From positions 1-64,000 of the forward strand of contig JAKCPI010004364.1 in assembly GCA_023213315.1 (NCBI GenBank): a stretch of 64,000 nucleotides of DNA, in the 5' to 3' direction. Positions 1 through 13,698 of the stretch are shown piece after piece. The notes below the pieces were generated by a model. It did not search any database. It saw nothing but the letters and a program-made list of their open reading frames with translations, and was not told where the DNA came from. Positions within the stretch are counted from its first letter, which is position 1. Every line of letters starts with the position of its first letter. The stretch comes from Euborellia annulipes. Its lineage: Eukaryota > Arthropoda > Insecta > Dermaptera > Anisolabididae. Position numbers and translations under genes: made by a program.

Positions 1-294
1 TCCATGCTAATTAAGAATGGTGATCCCCCGTTGGCCACACCAAATAGTTTACTTTATTTACTTTCACTTATTTTATTTATGTTTTTAATTAGATAGTTTT
101 TTCTTTATTTGACTTTTTTTATTTTATTTTTTTGTTCCCAAACTCAATATAATAATCGTCAAGAAAGTATTTAGGTATGAAATGCATCAAGTTTTCTTCT
201 TTTCTTGGAATTTAAGTTGATAATTTTATTTAAATTGAATTGGCTACCAATTAATTGAAATAAATAGGGATGGCTAAAGATGCCGAAAAAGACC

Positions 295-881
295 TTAAGG
301 GGGCTCGGGAGCGAAGTGGTTACGCATGTTTTTCCCGATAAGATGGCGCGTAATGTGTCATAAAAAAGTATGTCCAAAAAATCAAGTAATTCAAAAATTT
401 GCCAAGAGATGTCAGAATGGTAGCTAATAATATTTAATGCATTTGGTTGATTGTCATTGATCTTTTAACAATAAATGCTTTATATATGTTATTATATATT
501 ATGTATCTTTTATAAAAGCATAAAAATATATAAATATAGGCCATATATAGGCTAATACTATATCGGCTGTTAGACTAGCCTGCCATCTATTGCAAGAATG
601 CTGAACTAATTTGACAGTTAGTTTTTTAAATAAATCATCTAAGCTTATTTTAAAAATTTCTTAATTAATAAATATGTGATTAATAATAATAATAAATTCA
701 TTTTTAAATTAAATACGATAATTTTTTAACAAGTCATTAAAAAAATTATAGCTTGATGTCCCAATAATCTCTTATGAATTTAATTCATTTAAAAAAAAAC
801 CGCATTGAAAAATTCCTTATAATAGTCTAGTTTTTTTACTTTTTTTAAGTACGTTTAGACGTCGCTCCTGAACCCCCTTAA
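295..881 (+). mobile_element. TTAA-flanked MITE (piggyBac-like), family P1, full length
   Basis: Body 299-877 is flanked by TTAA on both sides (295-298 and 878-881). Termini GGGGG-CTCGGGAGCGA and (reverse complement of the right end) GGGGG-TTCAGGAGCGA form imperfect inverted repeats. TTAA target duplication is diagnostic of the piggyBac superfamily. No coding capacity. It sits in a SINE tail that elsewhere reads gaaaaagaccTTAAac, so the empty site can be reconstructed. Confidence 0.8.
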
Positions 882-2745
882 ATAAAAAAAAAGTTTATAA
901 ATCGTATATTAATACAAAATTCCCGATTCTCATTTTAAAAAGTGACCTCAAAATATAGTTTATTTGAAGTGTGTTTTCCTATTTCTCAAAGGCGAATGGT
1001 TTCTCCATAAGTAGCAGGAACTGTGCCAGAAGCATCTGGTTCCTGTTTACTAGCCATAGACTAAATATAGTGTCCCTAGCCCCCGTTTTGGTCCAATATC
1101 ACATCTCTGGTCTGCATTGCAGAGTTTTCCCAGCTTCACTCTCCCTGGGGGTTCCCTAAGATACCTTTGGCATTTTAATTGCCCTATTCTCTTCTTCCCT
1201 TTGAAAATCAGTTTGTAACAATTATTCATAAACGCTTTATCCCACTTAAGTTACCCATTAAAATTTGTTTATCTTGTATAAATAATTTTTTTTTTTTTAA
1301 TACTCCTACGTGTATTAGGAAATTTTTAAATTAAATATTATATTTAATTTTGCTACTTTTTTTTTAATTTGATAATTTAATATTAACATAGACATATTTG
1401 ATTAATTTTTTCTATATTGAAGGAATTAATTATCTAAATTAATATTAATATATTACAGATGTGTTTTTCTTAATAGCTAAGTTCACAGGATGATCTTTGA
1501 TCAATCAATAGTTATTAAGTCCATTTGAGAAATTTGATATTAATTAGAAGCCGTCTAAAATTTTTTCCCACCTTGCAGTGAGTTGCAAAAAAACATCTTG
1601 CATTTAATGTAAGATTATTTTTTATGGGAATTTTCATATAAGGTAACAATTAATCTTAAAATTTTTCAATATTTGAACATTATTTTTAAAATTAATAAAT
1701 TATAAGAGATTTTTTTTTGAAACTCTAATAGGAACTCTCCAAAAATACCGGAGCGTGTATTTAATGTCTACTTATTAATGATACAGATAATATAATGTGC
1801 TGTCATTTGGGCTGCCTACCTTCCAGCAAACATTCAAAACGAAAAAGTGTAAAGATTATTTCGCCACATGTTAATAGGATCTCAATTACATAAATAAGTG
1901 GGCAATACTGTATATAAAAATATTTTTTGATGGGTTGAGTCGATTTTTATATAAAAAAATTAATTATTTAACTCAAGAAATTATTCACCGACATAACAAT
2001 AAATTTTAATCAAACTTAATTTTTCTTTTAAATTTTTAATAGGCAGGGAAAAGTCTAGAAGTAGTGTTTTAAATTATTCATCTCCTAAAAGCAAAATAGT
2101 CTTTTTAAGGCAACTTAGAAAGTACTTGAGAGGCTCATATGACCAATTAATCCATATGACGCGGAGGATATATAATCCTTTTTAAAATTCCTTTAAGAAG
2201 TTTTACATCTCATTTTTAATGCCAAATGCGTAGTTTATTTATTTATTTTTTTACTCGCTTCGAATAATGAATTCAAAAAAAATTTATTTTCAAATGTATG
2301 TTTGATTGATAAATGGACATTAGGCTATGTTATTGTATGCCTACTTCCTCTATTATTGTTTTTTTAAACGCAATTTCATTTGAGATGAATTCTCAAGAAG
2401 AATTTATTTAAAAGTATGAGTCATTTTGTGTTTAATATTTATTGGTAAATATAGGCTAATACACATTCATTGTTCTTAGCTAAAAGTCCTTGCAAAAAAA
2501 TAAATTAAAATTCACGTTAGATAGTGTTATAAATTAACTTCTTGTCTAATCATTAAACTGGAAATACATATATTTTAATAAATGAATTTTCTTGAATTTA
2601 ATCAGATTACTTCCTTTATTTAAGTTTTTCTTAATGTTGTTATCTGTTCATAGATATTCACAAAACCGAAAATATCTGATTAAAAAAAATACTTTTATAT
2701 AATTTTTATTTTCTTTCAATAATTTTAAAAATATTTTTTTCTTCT
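882..2745. other. No gene seen
   Basis: AT-rich. 971-1159 is less AT-rich and open, but its translation matches nothing I know. A family Q fragment lies at about 1804. Confidence 0.5.
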
Positions 2746-2747
2746 AG

Positions 2748-2950
2748 GCTGTAATACAGTGGTAGAGTACTCGCCTCTTGGGTAGAGTCAGTTGGCTTCT
2801 CGACCCAAGGGACAAAAAAATTTTTTAATTGCCCTTTCGGCTACAAAGGCCATTTATGGGTTGAATTTATTTATACAAATATTTACATACAATGTACGGA
2901 TGGCTACCGGGTGACGTTCCACACTCTGATTCCTCGGGGTCACAAGATGA
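2748..2950 (+). repeat. tRNA-like SINE with gccctttcggct core
   Basis: Head tacagtggtagagtactcgc resembles a tRNA 5' half; then aattgccctttcggctacaa and gtgacgttccacactctg. Related: 43488-43620, 5690-5775 (-). Confidence 0.6.
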
Positions 2951-3099
2951 AGTAAACAAAAATTTAAAAAAAAAATATATTTTTTGAATGGGACAAATGA
3001 TCTTTTTGTCTATTTTTTTGATTATTTTTTTTTTTAGTTCGGAATATATTTCAATAATAGATATTTTAAATTCTCATGACAGTATTACCCCCCCCCCAT

Positions 3100-3442
3100 T
3101 AGATGATTTATTTAAAAACCAAGTGTCAAATTAGTTCAGCATTCTTGCAATAGATAGCAGGCTAGTCTAATAGACGATATAGTATTAGCCTATATCTGGT
3201 CTATATTTATATATTTTTATGCTTTTATAAAAGATACATAATATATAATAACATTTATAAAGTATTTATTGTTAAAAGATCAATGAAAATCAACCAAATG
3301 CATTAAATATTATTAGCTACCATTCTGACATCTCTTGGCAAATTTTTGAATTACTTGATTTTTTGGGCATACATTTTATGACACACTACGCCATCTTATC
3401 GGGGAAAACAAGCGTAACCACTTCGCTCCCGTCCCCCCTTAA
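3100..3442 (-). mobile_element. TTAA MITE family P1, inverted partial copy
   Basis: About 340 bp closely matching the left part of the 295-881 element, in reverse orientation, ending in the terminal repeat and TTAA at 3439-3442. The other end is missing; it breaks off next to a C-run at about 3088. Confidence 0.8.
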
Positions 3443-6400
3443 TTATAAATATTGTTTACAATGGAACAATGCACACAGAAAACAAACCAAGTGTGTACTG
3501 TTCCATTATTACCAAAGTCTTCGCTCATTGCTTTACTCGACCTTAAACAGCAGCTAGTAAACTGACGTTTTGTAATTGACCCATAATAGACTTAATTTTC
3601 ATTGAATAATTCATAAAATTAGATAATATACCATTAATAAATAAATACCCATTTGCAACTGCGGTTTTTTTTTCTCAATCCAAATCAAGATAAAATTTAA
3701 AGGTGAGAATAAAATTTTATCTTTCCTTCTAGTCCTTGAACTTAAATATTTGTTTTTCTTTTTCTTTTTTTTTGAAAGGAGACAAACAAAATAGATATAT
3801 GCTGTTGCTTGTGTGTAGGCTAACAACATCAACAACAAACAACATCATAATCCTCATTATCAATTATAATTTTTTCCCACTCGTCGCCTTTAAAATTTAA
3901 ATATTACCATTTCTATCTTTAATTAAAATGATTTTACACCATACATAAATTTAACACCAAAGTGTTTACTTATACCTTATTTGTTTTTAATTATAAATAT
4001 TAATATTAATATATGCTTCAAAGACAATTTTCTTAGAGAATTAAGTTGATTATATTTTTAAATTGGACGCAAATTTCACACTATTCTGATTTAATATTCT
4101 TATTTATCCGATAGATGGAAGGAACGAGAAAATTGAAAAAGAAAGAAAGAAAAAAAAAACAAGCCAAATAAAAAATTCACTCAAGAAATATATGCAAAAA
4201 ATTTATGGAATTTCAAACAAGAAAGAAAAATTTAATTAATTTTTAAATATTCTGAATTCTCTGACAAGTACGTTAGATATTATCTTATAGAAAATACATG
4301 AATTGAAGCCGAAATAAGATTTAAGATGGGCTAAGTGGAAACATTAAATAAAAAATGGCTTTTAATTAAGTTAAATGAAATATAAGTAGACAAAAAGGTC
4401 TTTAATCAGTTTTAATATAAAATATCTATCTTTAAAAATCTTTTAAGGTTATATCATTTCAGTTTAAAATATTTTCAGATTAAATTGTTAAGTTTAAAAG
4501 TTTGAAAAGTCTAATTGATTCCTATTTTCATTTTCTTAAGGACTTGGGAACCGAAGAACAATATCAAATATAACTTATTAATATTTGGATTCTAGCTGTT
4601 GTAAATATTAAATAATATAACAGCTAGCCTTTGGATGCCAAAGTCTTGTTCTTTCTGATTTCGAACCTCAACATCTACTCCTTTTCAAAAATACAATTTT
4701 TTGATTGAAGAATTTTTTTTTATTCTGCCCCTTTGGCTTAGCGCCATTGGGCTAAAAGTCGTTTCAAAATGTATTTTTACAAAATTTGTATAACCAAAAC
4801 AATTTAAATAGCATATAAATACAATAAAAACCTATTACAAAACAATATATAGTTTACAAAAACAGTATAAAAACATAGTCTAGAAAAAACATTATATAAA
4901 AACAAACATTGTTAGTAAAGAACACTGTAGATTGAAGAATTATTTGAATTTATTTTGAAAAATTATTATTTTTTAATCAATTGGCGAAATTTGAAAAAAA
5001 AAAAAATCAGAATTTAAAATTTTCTAGCCCCAATATTCAGATATTAAAATTTTTATGTATCTCGGAATCGACTTGTTTCAAGTTGAAATGTATTAGAATT
5101 GAGATCATTTTTATAAATTATTCAAAAACAAAGTTAGAAATTGCTTTCATGTTTCATTCAAAAATGAAATGTGTTTCATATTTTTCGAAATCGAAAAAAT
5201 TAGTCTATTTTTATAAATTGTCTCATGGGACAAGATGCGAACCCGCGACCCTTGATATAAAGGGCCTGCACACTAACCAAGGCCCGAGAGCGTTTTTTTT
5301 TTCTGAATAAATGATTGGGATAGTTTTTATTTCTATACAAAAATAATAATTAGTAATTTTATTTTTCAAATATTCAAGGTCTTTTTCGAAACCGGAGGTC
5401 ATTTAGACCATATTAGTATTTTTTATTTCGAAAAAATTCATTTTTTATCTTTTCTTAAATTGTGAAAATAATTACTGTATATTGATTGTTTTGACAAGAG
5501 TGAGCCTCACACTGAGAAGGCATTGGAGTGCTGGTTGCCTAAACTTTAGGAGTTAAGAACATTTCAATAGCCTCCATAATGTTTTTGGACACTGATCCTT
5601 TTGAATTTTCATTTTTTCAACAAATTATTATTTTGTTTTGCATAAAACATTCGTTTCATATTTTGAGTGAATTTTTTTCTCTAGGGGTTTATGGTATATG
5701 ATTATTAAATTTTTATAATATCGATGACAACGGTTGACGTTCCACACTCTGGTCCCTCCCACTTGACCTACTCTTTTAGCAGACCCCCCCCCCCCCCAGT
5801 TTGAATAATTTTTTACATAAAATAGAATCAATAATAATAGAAATTGAAAAACTATAGTCTCCAAATATATTACAGGGAGTTAATATATGAAATGATCGAA
5901 TAGGAGACGATTAAGGTTATTGGTCCGCGAGATCTCAAATTTTGACTTAGCCTAGTAATTCCAAGAGGTTGACGACCGCTGCTCTATTTTCAAACACTAT
6001 GGGAATCAAAATAAATATTAATAGGATAGTTTCATCTTATTTGATGAATAATAAATAAAGTAGATAAAATCTAAAAATTCAAAATAAATATTATTTGATC
6101 ATTTTATTTTCCAAGTCTTCTAATTATCTAATAAAAAATTGTACGTCCAACTTAGAAAAAAAATTAGAGAAATTACATTTCAATGCTATAGGCATAAATT
6201 AACTGATAATCCCATTTTGAAAAAAAAAAAAAAAAAAATTACTGTCGTTGCTCTGATATATTGACGACTATATTTCCTTTTTTTATTTGAAAAACTTTTC
6301 CTATCACTAACATAAGTTGTTCAATATTAAAAAAAAGAGAGAGAGAGAGAGAGAAAAAATATCAAATCTAAATAAAAGAGGACAAGAAAAGGGGAAGGGA

Positions 6401-6640
6401 GAGGCAAAGCAGGCAGCAATATTGTATTTGTAATGCAAGCAAAACTTGAGCCAACATTTTTTCTTCTTTTTTTTTTTTCTTTAATACATTTGTTCGCTGG
6501 ACGAACTATTTTTTTTTTTTTAAACATTTTCATTCCTTAATATATATATATATAACAAAAGTTTTTGAATTCAATTGGTTAAAAAATATTTCAATAAACA
6601 ACTAGAAAAAAATAAAATTTCTTTCGACCTAAATCAATGA
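3443..6640. other. No gene seen
   Basis: AT-rich DNA with SINE S2 remnants at 4725-4745 and 5222-5295, an S1 tail (-) near 5375, a C-run near 5785 and simple repeats. Confidence 0.5.
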
Positions 6641-6645
6641 ATTCA

Positions 6646-7124
6646 AAAATCTGGTGTGGCTGGTCGCGCAGCACACAATCGGTAATCGAAAGTTGTGTTC
6701 TATTCTTGTCACACCAGATTTTTTGTGTCGGCATATATTTAGTTTTCGCTGACAAGATGTAAAATTTATAAACATGGCAAAATATTTATATTTTGTTTCC
6801 ATGGCAACCATTTCTTCTCTTTCCTATGAAGTACAAGAGTAAAGTGGTCTTCAAACAATTTTGAGAGCAAAATGAGAATATACATTTAAAAGAGCATCTA
6901 AAAAATAATTGATTTTTGAATTTTAAACAAAATTGTTAGAGCGAATTTTGAGAAAATAGAAAAAAAACTGAAAAACTATATCAGTAAAGTACTAGTACTT
7001 TTTGACAGATTTTGATTAAAAGCACATTTTCACGCTCCAGGGGGGTACCTAACTCTAAATATAAAATTTCAACCTCCTACCTCTTTTCGTTATTGAGATA
7101 TTTTGTTCACAGACACACACACAT
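6646..7124 (-). repeat. Hairpin-ended repeat (family R), truncated
   Basis: Starts at the ctggtgtggctggtcgcg hairpin end and runs to the ttgttcacagacacacac block; the pyrimidine end is absent. Confidence 0.78.
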
Positions 7125-8750
7125 ACAAAATTTTTTTTTTCTCGCCAAAAAAACCACCCCTCACTTCTAATGACCTTAATTTGAAGGAGGTAAAATATTA
7201 TAAGTATTAATGATCTTAATGTTTAATTGGGAAATAGCCCTCGGGCTTGGTGTAGTTGGTAGCGCATGGTAGTCCATGCTATAAATATATGAAAGCTAAT
7301 TTACAAAATCCGACATAACCCATCAATGCCATTTCTTATTTTTTGGTTATAACAAATTTTTTTTTTTAAGTTTGTCACAATATTCCTAAAACTGACTATC
7401 AATAAGCCAACAGAGAAGAGGATCAGACACCAAATTACAAAAGCACTGTGGAATGACCCCAAGGTTCTTAGGAGTCTGCTTGCTGAAAGATAGACAACCC
7501 AAATGATCACCTCAACTTCTTCACTACATCACAGTGAAATTGAACAACTCCATGCAATAGACGAACTCTTGAGCAATTTAAGCCTTCGATATAATTTAAT
7601 TACAAATAGTCGAAAAGGAAAAAAAAATGTTTATAATAGAGGCAATTATTTAGAATTAAAAGCCGAACTACTCCATTGCATTACCCACTAATGCGTTGTT
7701 GGCTTTAATCCAACTCTCTTGTTTTGGCCTCAAGATGATCAGCCACTGGCAAGGAAAGTTTATTATTAACTTGACATTTCTTTGTCTTTATCCTTTCATA
7801 ATTTTTTTTTTTAATTTTTCAAATAACTCTATCCTTGTTGCTTATCTTCTTGAAATTATATATCCAACTTGTAATCATTTTAAATGGGAGTCTCTCTCTC
7901 TCTCTCTCTCTCTCTCTTTCATTCACTTCCTCATCCCATCTTTTGAAGACTTTTGTTTTAAGAAAGTTTTTCCTTAATTGCTTTTCTCTTGATTAATAAA
8001 CAGAGCAAAATAAAAGCCCTTCGGTCCCAGAAGCCTTCCCCACCTCTCCTTATTGATCATAGTGGCCACAGTTTAAAAGTTACCCCCACCACTCACTCCA
8101 TTAGATTTCCTTCCCTTTGGCCTTTTTCTCTTTTTGCTCATTAGGCTTCAACATTTCAGGCCAAAGCAATTGGAATTTTTTTTTCCTATACTGTTTTTTA
8201 TTTCACTTGTCTAAAAAGAAATAGATAAATCTTTTTTAATGTAATCAAATCACTAATTATTGTGAGGATATCAAATAATTTATTGAAAGTATGAATTTCT
8301 TTTATTTAATTATTATTAGGTTTATTTATACAGGACCATGGCTTTTAAATATTTTTACTATAAGTTAGTAACAATATTTGAGAAGAGATCGTTGAGGGCA
8401 AATTATGTTCAAATATTATTATATATCCAATTTACCTCTTGAGAAAGAATGGCGGCTTGCTGAAAAATAGGCAACCAAATGGTCACCTTGCAATTCTTCA
8501 ACAAGTCCATGCGAGGAGCTCTGAATCAATTAATCCAAATTCATCCCCCCCCTTTCGTGGCCGAGATGTTAGTGATGTTGACAAATATCAATATTGATAA
8601 CCTAAAAGCCAAAGGACCAGGGAGTCCGATGAACATGTATGAATTTGTGAACGTGTATAAATTTGACAGCAATCTAACTATTGATTCGTGAGTTATAGAA
8701 TTTTATGTGAAGCAACTTTTGGTATTGGAAAAAAAGTGAATTTCGAGTTT
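7125..8750. other. No confident gene
   Basis: SINE S2 head at 7223, and two similar tracts (cttgctgaaa-ataggcaacc at 7478 and 8456) that may come from one decayed element. A pyrimidine-rich tract lies at 7890-8160. Confidence 0.45.
7891..7917 (+). repeat. (TC)n microsatellite
   Basis: 27-base TC run. Other simple runs: (GA)n 6337-6354, (AT)n 36960-36988, (ATT)n 21292-21314, (TTC)n 29498-29518. Confidence 0.9.
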
Positions 8751-8751
8751 T

Positions 8752-9070
8752 AATAAAGCATTGCTTCGAATTGCTTACCCACCCACCATATTCTCCAGAT
8801 TTAGTCCCCAGCGACTTTTTCCTGTTTTCAAATCGCAAGAGAATGCTTGCTGGGAAGAAATTTAAATCCAATGATGAAGTAATCGCTGAAACTGATGCCT
8901 ATTTTGACGAGAAAGATAAATCGTACTATAAAAGTGGTATGGAAAAGTTGGAAAATCGCTATGCTCGTTGTATCGCCCTCGAAGGCAACTATGTTGAATA
9001 ATAAAATCGAGTTTTGTCAAAATTTTGTTTTTTTCTTACTTATCCTACGGACTTATTAAATGACCTGGTA
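8752..9070 (+). pseudogene. Mariner transposase 3' fragment with terminal inverted repeat
   Basis: The frame around 8771-9001 reads LTHPPYSPDLVPSDFFLFSN, then GKKFKSNDEVIAETDAYF and a C-terminal LENRYARCIALEGNYVE before tandem stops. HPPYSPDL-PSDFFLF is the mariner signature holding the third catalytic Asp of the D,D34D triad. Only the C-terminal quarter of a ~345-residue transposase remains. The segment 9031-9070 (cttatcctacggacttatta...) resembles the outer terminal repeat of mariner elements and ends at a TA. No matching left end was found, so the copy is 5' truncated and dead. Confidence 0.85.
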
Positions 9071-10900
9071 TATAATCAATCAATCTGGAAATGAATTTGT
9101 TCATAATTGACTGAATGAAAGCTCTTATAAAAAAGGAAAATTGAAGAAAAAAAAAAAAAAAAAAAAAATTAGGGTACCAGAAAATAATAGAATTTGTGCT
9201 AATTTTTTTTTATTATAATAGAAATTGTGGCTGATATAAATAAAGGAGTTGTTAGTTTTATAAGTATAAAAGATGGCAAGCGAAGTGAAACCTAACGTTG
9301 GTTTGATTCAAGGCTGGAGCTCGAACAGGTCACCACCATTCCCTAAACACATCCCAAATGCCCTTGGGAAAGCCCACACTAAAAAAATCTCTTGTTTATT
9401 TACAAACATAAAGCCCAGGTGTTTCTTTTAACACTGAATTTACTGTTAAAAAAAGGGACAACGTTTAAAAGTCAAATAAAATATCAAATAAAAAAAAAAA
9501 GAATTTCTCTAATCCTAAAATGTATTATTCATTTAAAGACACGACAATAATTTTATTTTGTGGGGGAAAAATAAATCATCTGTGATCCCAGATATGTTAC
9601 AGCTTACGTTTCCCCTTCGATAGAATCTTTTTTGAATTACTGGCCTCAGTAGTAGTCTAATAATAAGGCTTCCATTTTCTTTTTAACAGCAGAGTAACTA
9701 GAATTCTAAATTATTAGGTAACACTATTTGACCCATCCCACTTTTCTGAGGTTGTTTGAGAATCCGACGTCATATAAAAATATGTTAATATAATTTTATT
9801 ACTTCATAAAGAATATATCAATAGAAAGCGTGTTGTTTTTATTTGAAAAGCTAACTTAAATAATAAGAATAGAAAATTTGATTATTCCGTTTATTTAAAG
9901 AGTTCATATACTTTACATATTAAGTAGGTAAACAAACTGAATAAAAAATAAATCTAGATAATTATTAATAGAGAATAATATAAATAAATGAATCAAAATA
10001 TATTTTCTATTTATAAATGTTATTAGAACAAGATTGAAAATAAGACTTCACGGTTCAAGTAAAAAACAAGATAAAAAAAATTATAATAATTATAATTCTA
10101 TCTATCTGACGAAATAAAAGTGTTGCTTATAATTAAATATAATTTTTGATAGAGGTCTATAGAGAAAATAATTATATCAGCTCTAGAGAACTCCAAATGA
10201 AAATATTTCACAGAGGAGATTAAATCAGAGAGAGGGGAGGGGGGGGATGCTATTAGTTATAACTCTCCAGCTTAAGCTTACACTAGATAATTTGAATTCT
10301 TAGTCAATTAATAATTTTATTCTAACCTTAATTGGAAGGTTTACTTTATAATTTTACACTTTCAAACAACTAGATTTGGTAATTTAAAAAAATTTCATCC
10401 CCTCAAAATCCAAAACCTAGAATTAAATACCTATGGTTATAAGAGCTCAGGAGCGATAAATCAAAAAACTTATTAGGGATTTAGTTATTTGAATTTCTTA
10501 TCTTGCAGAACAAAAACCAATTTCCCCAGCCCCTTGGTTTATATTATAAGAAATATTTGAGACATTAATGGAATATTATAAACAAATGGACTAAATCGAA
10601 TTTATTGATACGGATTTGGCTCGCCATAATCTCACATTTAGTTAAATTAAAATGAGAAAATAAAAGTTTACCTAGGAGTGGGTGAGATGCCAGTCTTATA
10701 TCGGATGACTCCTATTCACCAGATATAAATGCTTTAGACAAATTTTAAACATGCTGTTATTTTTTATTTTAATTAACAAGTTACGTTTTCTTATCAATTA
10801 GCTAATAAAGAGATTTTTAAAATTTCGCCTGCAACATTTGCTAATAGGCAAACCCAAACACAAGTCTGTTTGTTGGTTGCAGATTCAAGGAGTCAGAGAT
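9071..10900. other. No gene seen
   Basis: AT-rich, with simple runs. A 52-codon ORF at 9273-9431 is discussed under rejected items. Confidence 0.5.
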
Positions 10901-10905
10901 TTTTT

Positions 10906-11430
10906 TTTACTCTCTCGTATAGAGAAAGTAATCGTAAAAAAATTCGACTTCGAGATTTTGATGTTTCTCCACGTTTTAGACCTCCCTGAGTCAAAAAAAA
11001 CTATTTTTGGCATTATGTCTGTGTGTGTGTGTGTGAACACGATTGCTTAAAAACCAAAGCAGCTAGATCGATGAAATTTGGTATATGCTCCTTACATTAA
11101 AATTGTAGATTTCTATCAACTTTTGGAGTAAATACGTCACTTGAAAGTAGTACTTTACTTAAAAAGTTTTTTCAAAAATTTTGAAATTTTCAATTTTTTT
11201 GTTTTATTATGATAAATTACTCTATTTTATTTAAATATAATTTTGTAATTTAAATTTTTTTTTTTTTAATTTATAAAAGGTGAATGTAAATGGTCGATCC
11301 ACGGAAATACATAATATTATCATTAAAAACTCTGGTTTCTTTCTCTTACCTTCGGTAATTGAAAGTCCTGTTCTGTACGTGTCACACCAGATTTTTTGTG
11401 TCGACATATATTTTCCGACGATATTTAGAA
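10906..11430. repeat. Hairpin-ended repeat pieces (family R), rearranged
   Basis: A + oriented pyrimidine end (10906-11033) and a - oriented ctggt hairpin end (11325-11430) with diverged sequence between them. Confidence 0.6.
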
Positions 11431-12012
11431 TTTTTTTCAAAATATTTCAACTTCAAAGGAAATTAGTTAGGTCTTAATACTGTAATTAATTTTTCTCATA
11501 TATTTCGAATATCATAACTAAGTCTTAAAAAAGAAAGACAAGTGAATTGTCTTGATTTATGTTGAAATATGTGCATGTCTGACTAGAAGGGTTTATATGT
11601 TTTAGCAAGTTCCACTTGAATGAATAAGAGAGATATAATTCCTACACAAACAATATAGGGGTTGAATTTCTGCTCTAAATGAGAAATAAAATACAGCGTA
11701 ATTAAGATATGATATTAATTTAAATGATCAGTTTACACAAACAAATGTTACGTTTTGTTTCGCTTCTAATAACAGCGCGAACTCGCATAAACAAGTTTTT
11801 CATTATTTTATCTGTATGGAATTTGTTTTTTTGTTATTTTAGAGGACACACGATAAACAATACCTAGTATTAGTTTAATTTTTACTTTCTCTTATCTATC
11901 CATGCAATTTAAAGAAAGTATTGCTATCTTGTAAAAAATTCAATGGCAAGATTTTGATTTTGAATTCACGTTTTCAGTTGTGGGTGTAAACAAATTATCT
12001 CAATAATAAAAA

Positions 12013-12250
12013 AAAATCTCGACATCGAATTTTTGACATGATCGCAATACTTCCTTTCTCTATATATTTCATATATAGGGGAAGAGAAAGTAAAAAGCGC
12101 TATGAAGCTAAAATTTTATATTTAAATTAGATACCCCTTTGCCACGCAACACAATTTTTGCCTATAAAAATACTAGTACTTTTCTAATGTAATTTTATGA
12201 ATTTTATTTTGATTAAAATATTCATAAATCAATATTTTTTTAGATGCCCT
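12013..12250. repeat. Hairpin-ended repeat pieces (family R), interrupted by TTAA MITE P2
   Basis: Minus-oriented end block (ctcgacatcgaatttttgac) then + oriented internal block up to the MITE at 12251; resumes briefly at 12650. Confidence 0.65.
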
Positions 12251-12649
12251 TTAAGGTGCGCGTCTCGGGGTGCTAATTTTGAGCGGCCACATATTTGAAG
12301 CTATCGGCCTCAATTTTTTTTTTTTTTTAATTAAAGCTATTTAAAATGTCTTCAACATATAGAAGACCCTTTTTGATTTTCGAAAAAATAAATTTTTTTT
12401 TTAGATTAATCGCATTAAATAAAAGATATTTTTTAAAAATTCGCTCTATAACTTATAGATAATTAATTTAGTAATCATTGTGTTAAAAAATAATTAATTT
12501 TTTACCCTTAATTAATTAGCTGGAATCTTTAAAATGAAATGGAATAAATCTCTTGTATTCGTATGGGAAAAACTAACGCCATCTCTTGCCGCCTAGAGTA
12601 ACTCGATAGTCACTCGTGTCCTAACGGTTTTTCGAGACGCGCACCTTAA
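12251..12649 (+). mobile_element. TTAA-flanked MITE (piggyBac-like), family P2, nested in a hairpin-ended repeat
   Basis: TTAA at 12251-12254 and 12646-12649, with a perfect 13-bp inverted terminal repeat GGTGCGCGTCTCG. The flanks join to restore the hairpin-ended repeat sequence gatgctcTTTAAaggt seen uninterrupted at 34477-34492, so insertion at a single TTAA is directly readable. Confidence 0.85.
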
Positions 12650-13698
12650 AATGTATTTTCTCAATTTTCTGTACTGACTGTGAGTATTTTTTAAATATAA
12701 ATAAATAATGGATTGGATTCAGCTAAGGAAAGTATAAAAAACAATTTTTTCTGACGAAGCGTCGTTTCGATCGCCAATCACGTTTTTTTTGGGGACAATC
12801 TAATGTCAATTCTTACGGATTGTAGTAATTTTTGTGGTGCAAAGTTTGTGTTAATATAAGTTACTATATGCGTATTGTTTTATTTTTGCTAAATATTCTG
12901 TTTATTTTTGTTTCACTGTGCATGTATTATTATTTTATTTGCTGCTCATATGAGGCACAAATCCCCTCAGAGCATTAATATACATAAATAAATGAAAAAA
13001 TAAAATAATTTGAGTATCATTTGACATCAACAAACACTGAACTTCAATAAACATTAACAATGTAAAGTGTGTTCATTTTATGATTCAAACAATGAATGTA
13101 ATATTAAATAACAGGCATATGTATGCAAGGTAACTTGTGCAATGTATATTCTCATTTTGTTCTCCAAATTGTTCGAAACTCACTTTACTCTTATACTTAT
13201 GGTAACAAAATATAAATATTTTCCTATATTTGATTTTATCAATAACTGTACCTGTAACTGCCCCTATAACACAAATTACACAGCTACAAATTTTCTGTCG
13301 TTTTAATTTCTCCACGACATAGAAATATTGAATTAATTATATATCAATTTCATAGTAAGATACTGCTGAGTATACTTTTCTTAAAAAGGGAAAACACATG
13401 GCCTTTTCTTCAAATAAAAAAAAAAATATTTTTTATTCTTAAATAGTTTCTAATCATTAATTATTCAAATTGTTTGGTTTCAAATAGAGAGGATCACTTA
13501 CATACAATTAAATTTTAATGTCTGAACCAAATATTTTATAAAGTTTATTATCTTAAGTAGGACAATTTAGATGACTAGACAATTCACTTTGCATTTCTTT
13601 CAGGACGTACCGCTCTCAACGCCCTCTTTATCATTAATTTTTTTTTTTTGTATTTACAAAATATATTTTATTATTGTGGTTGTGGCTGTTGAGTTGTA

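Noticed and set aside
971..1159. Open frame in a less AT-rich patch
   Set aside because: Translation has no motif and no splice context; likely chance.
7229..7280. tRNA-like sequence ggcttggtgtagttggtagc
   Set aside because: No acceptor stem or anticodon arm can be closed; it belongs to SINE family S2.
9273..9431. 52-codon ORF with good start context (MASEVKPNVGLIQGWSS...)
   Set aside because: No recognisable domain, no second exon in phase identified, and the downstream half looks non-coding. Could be a first exon of something, but unsupported.
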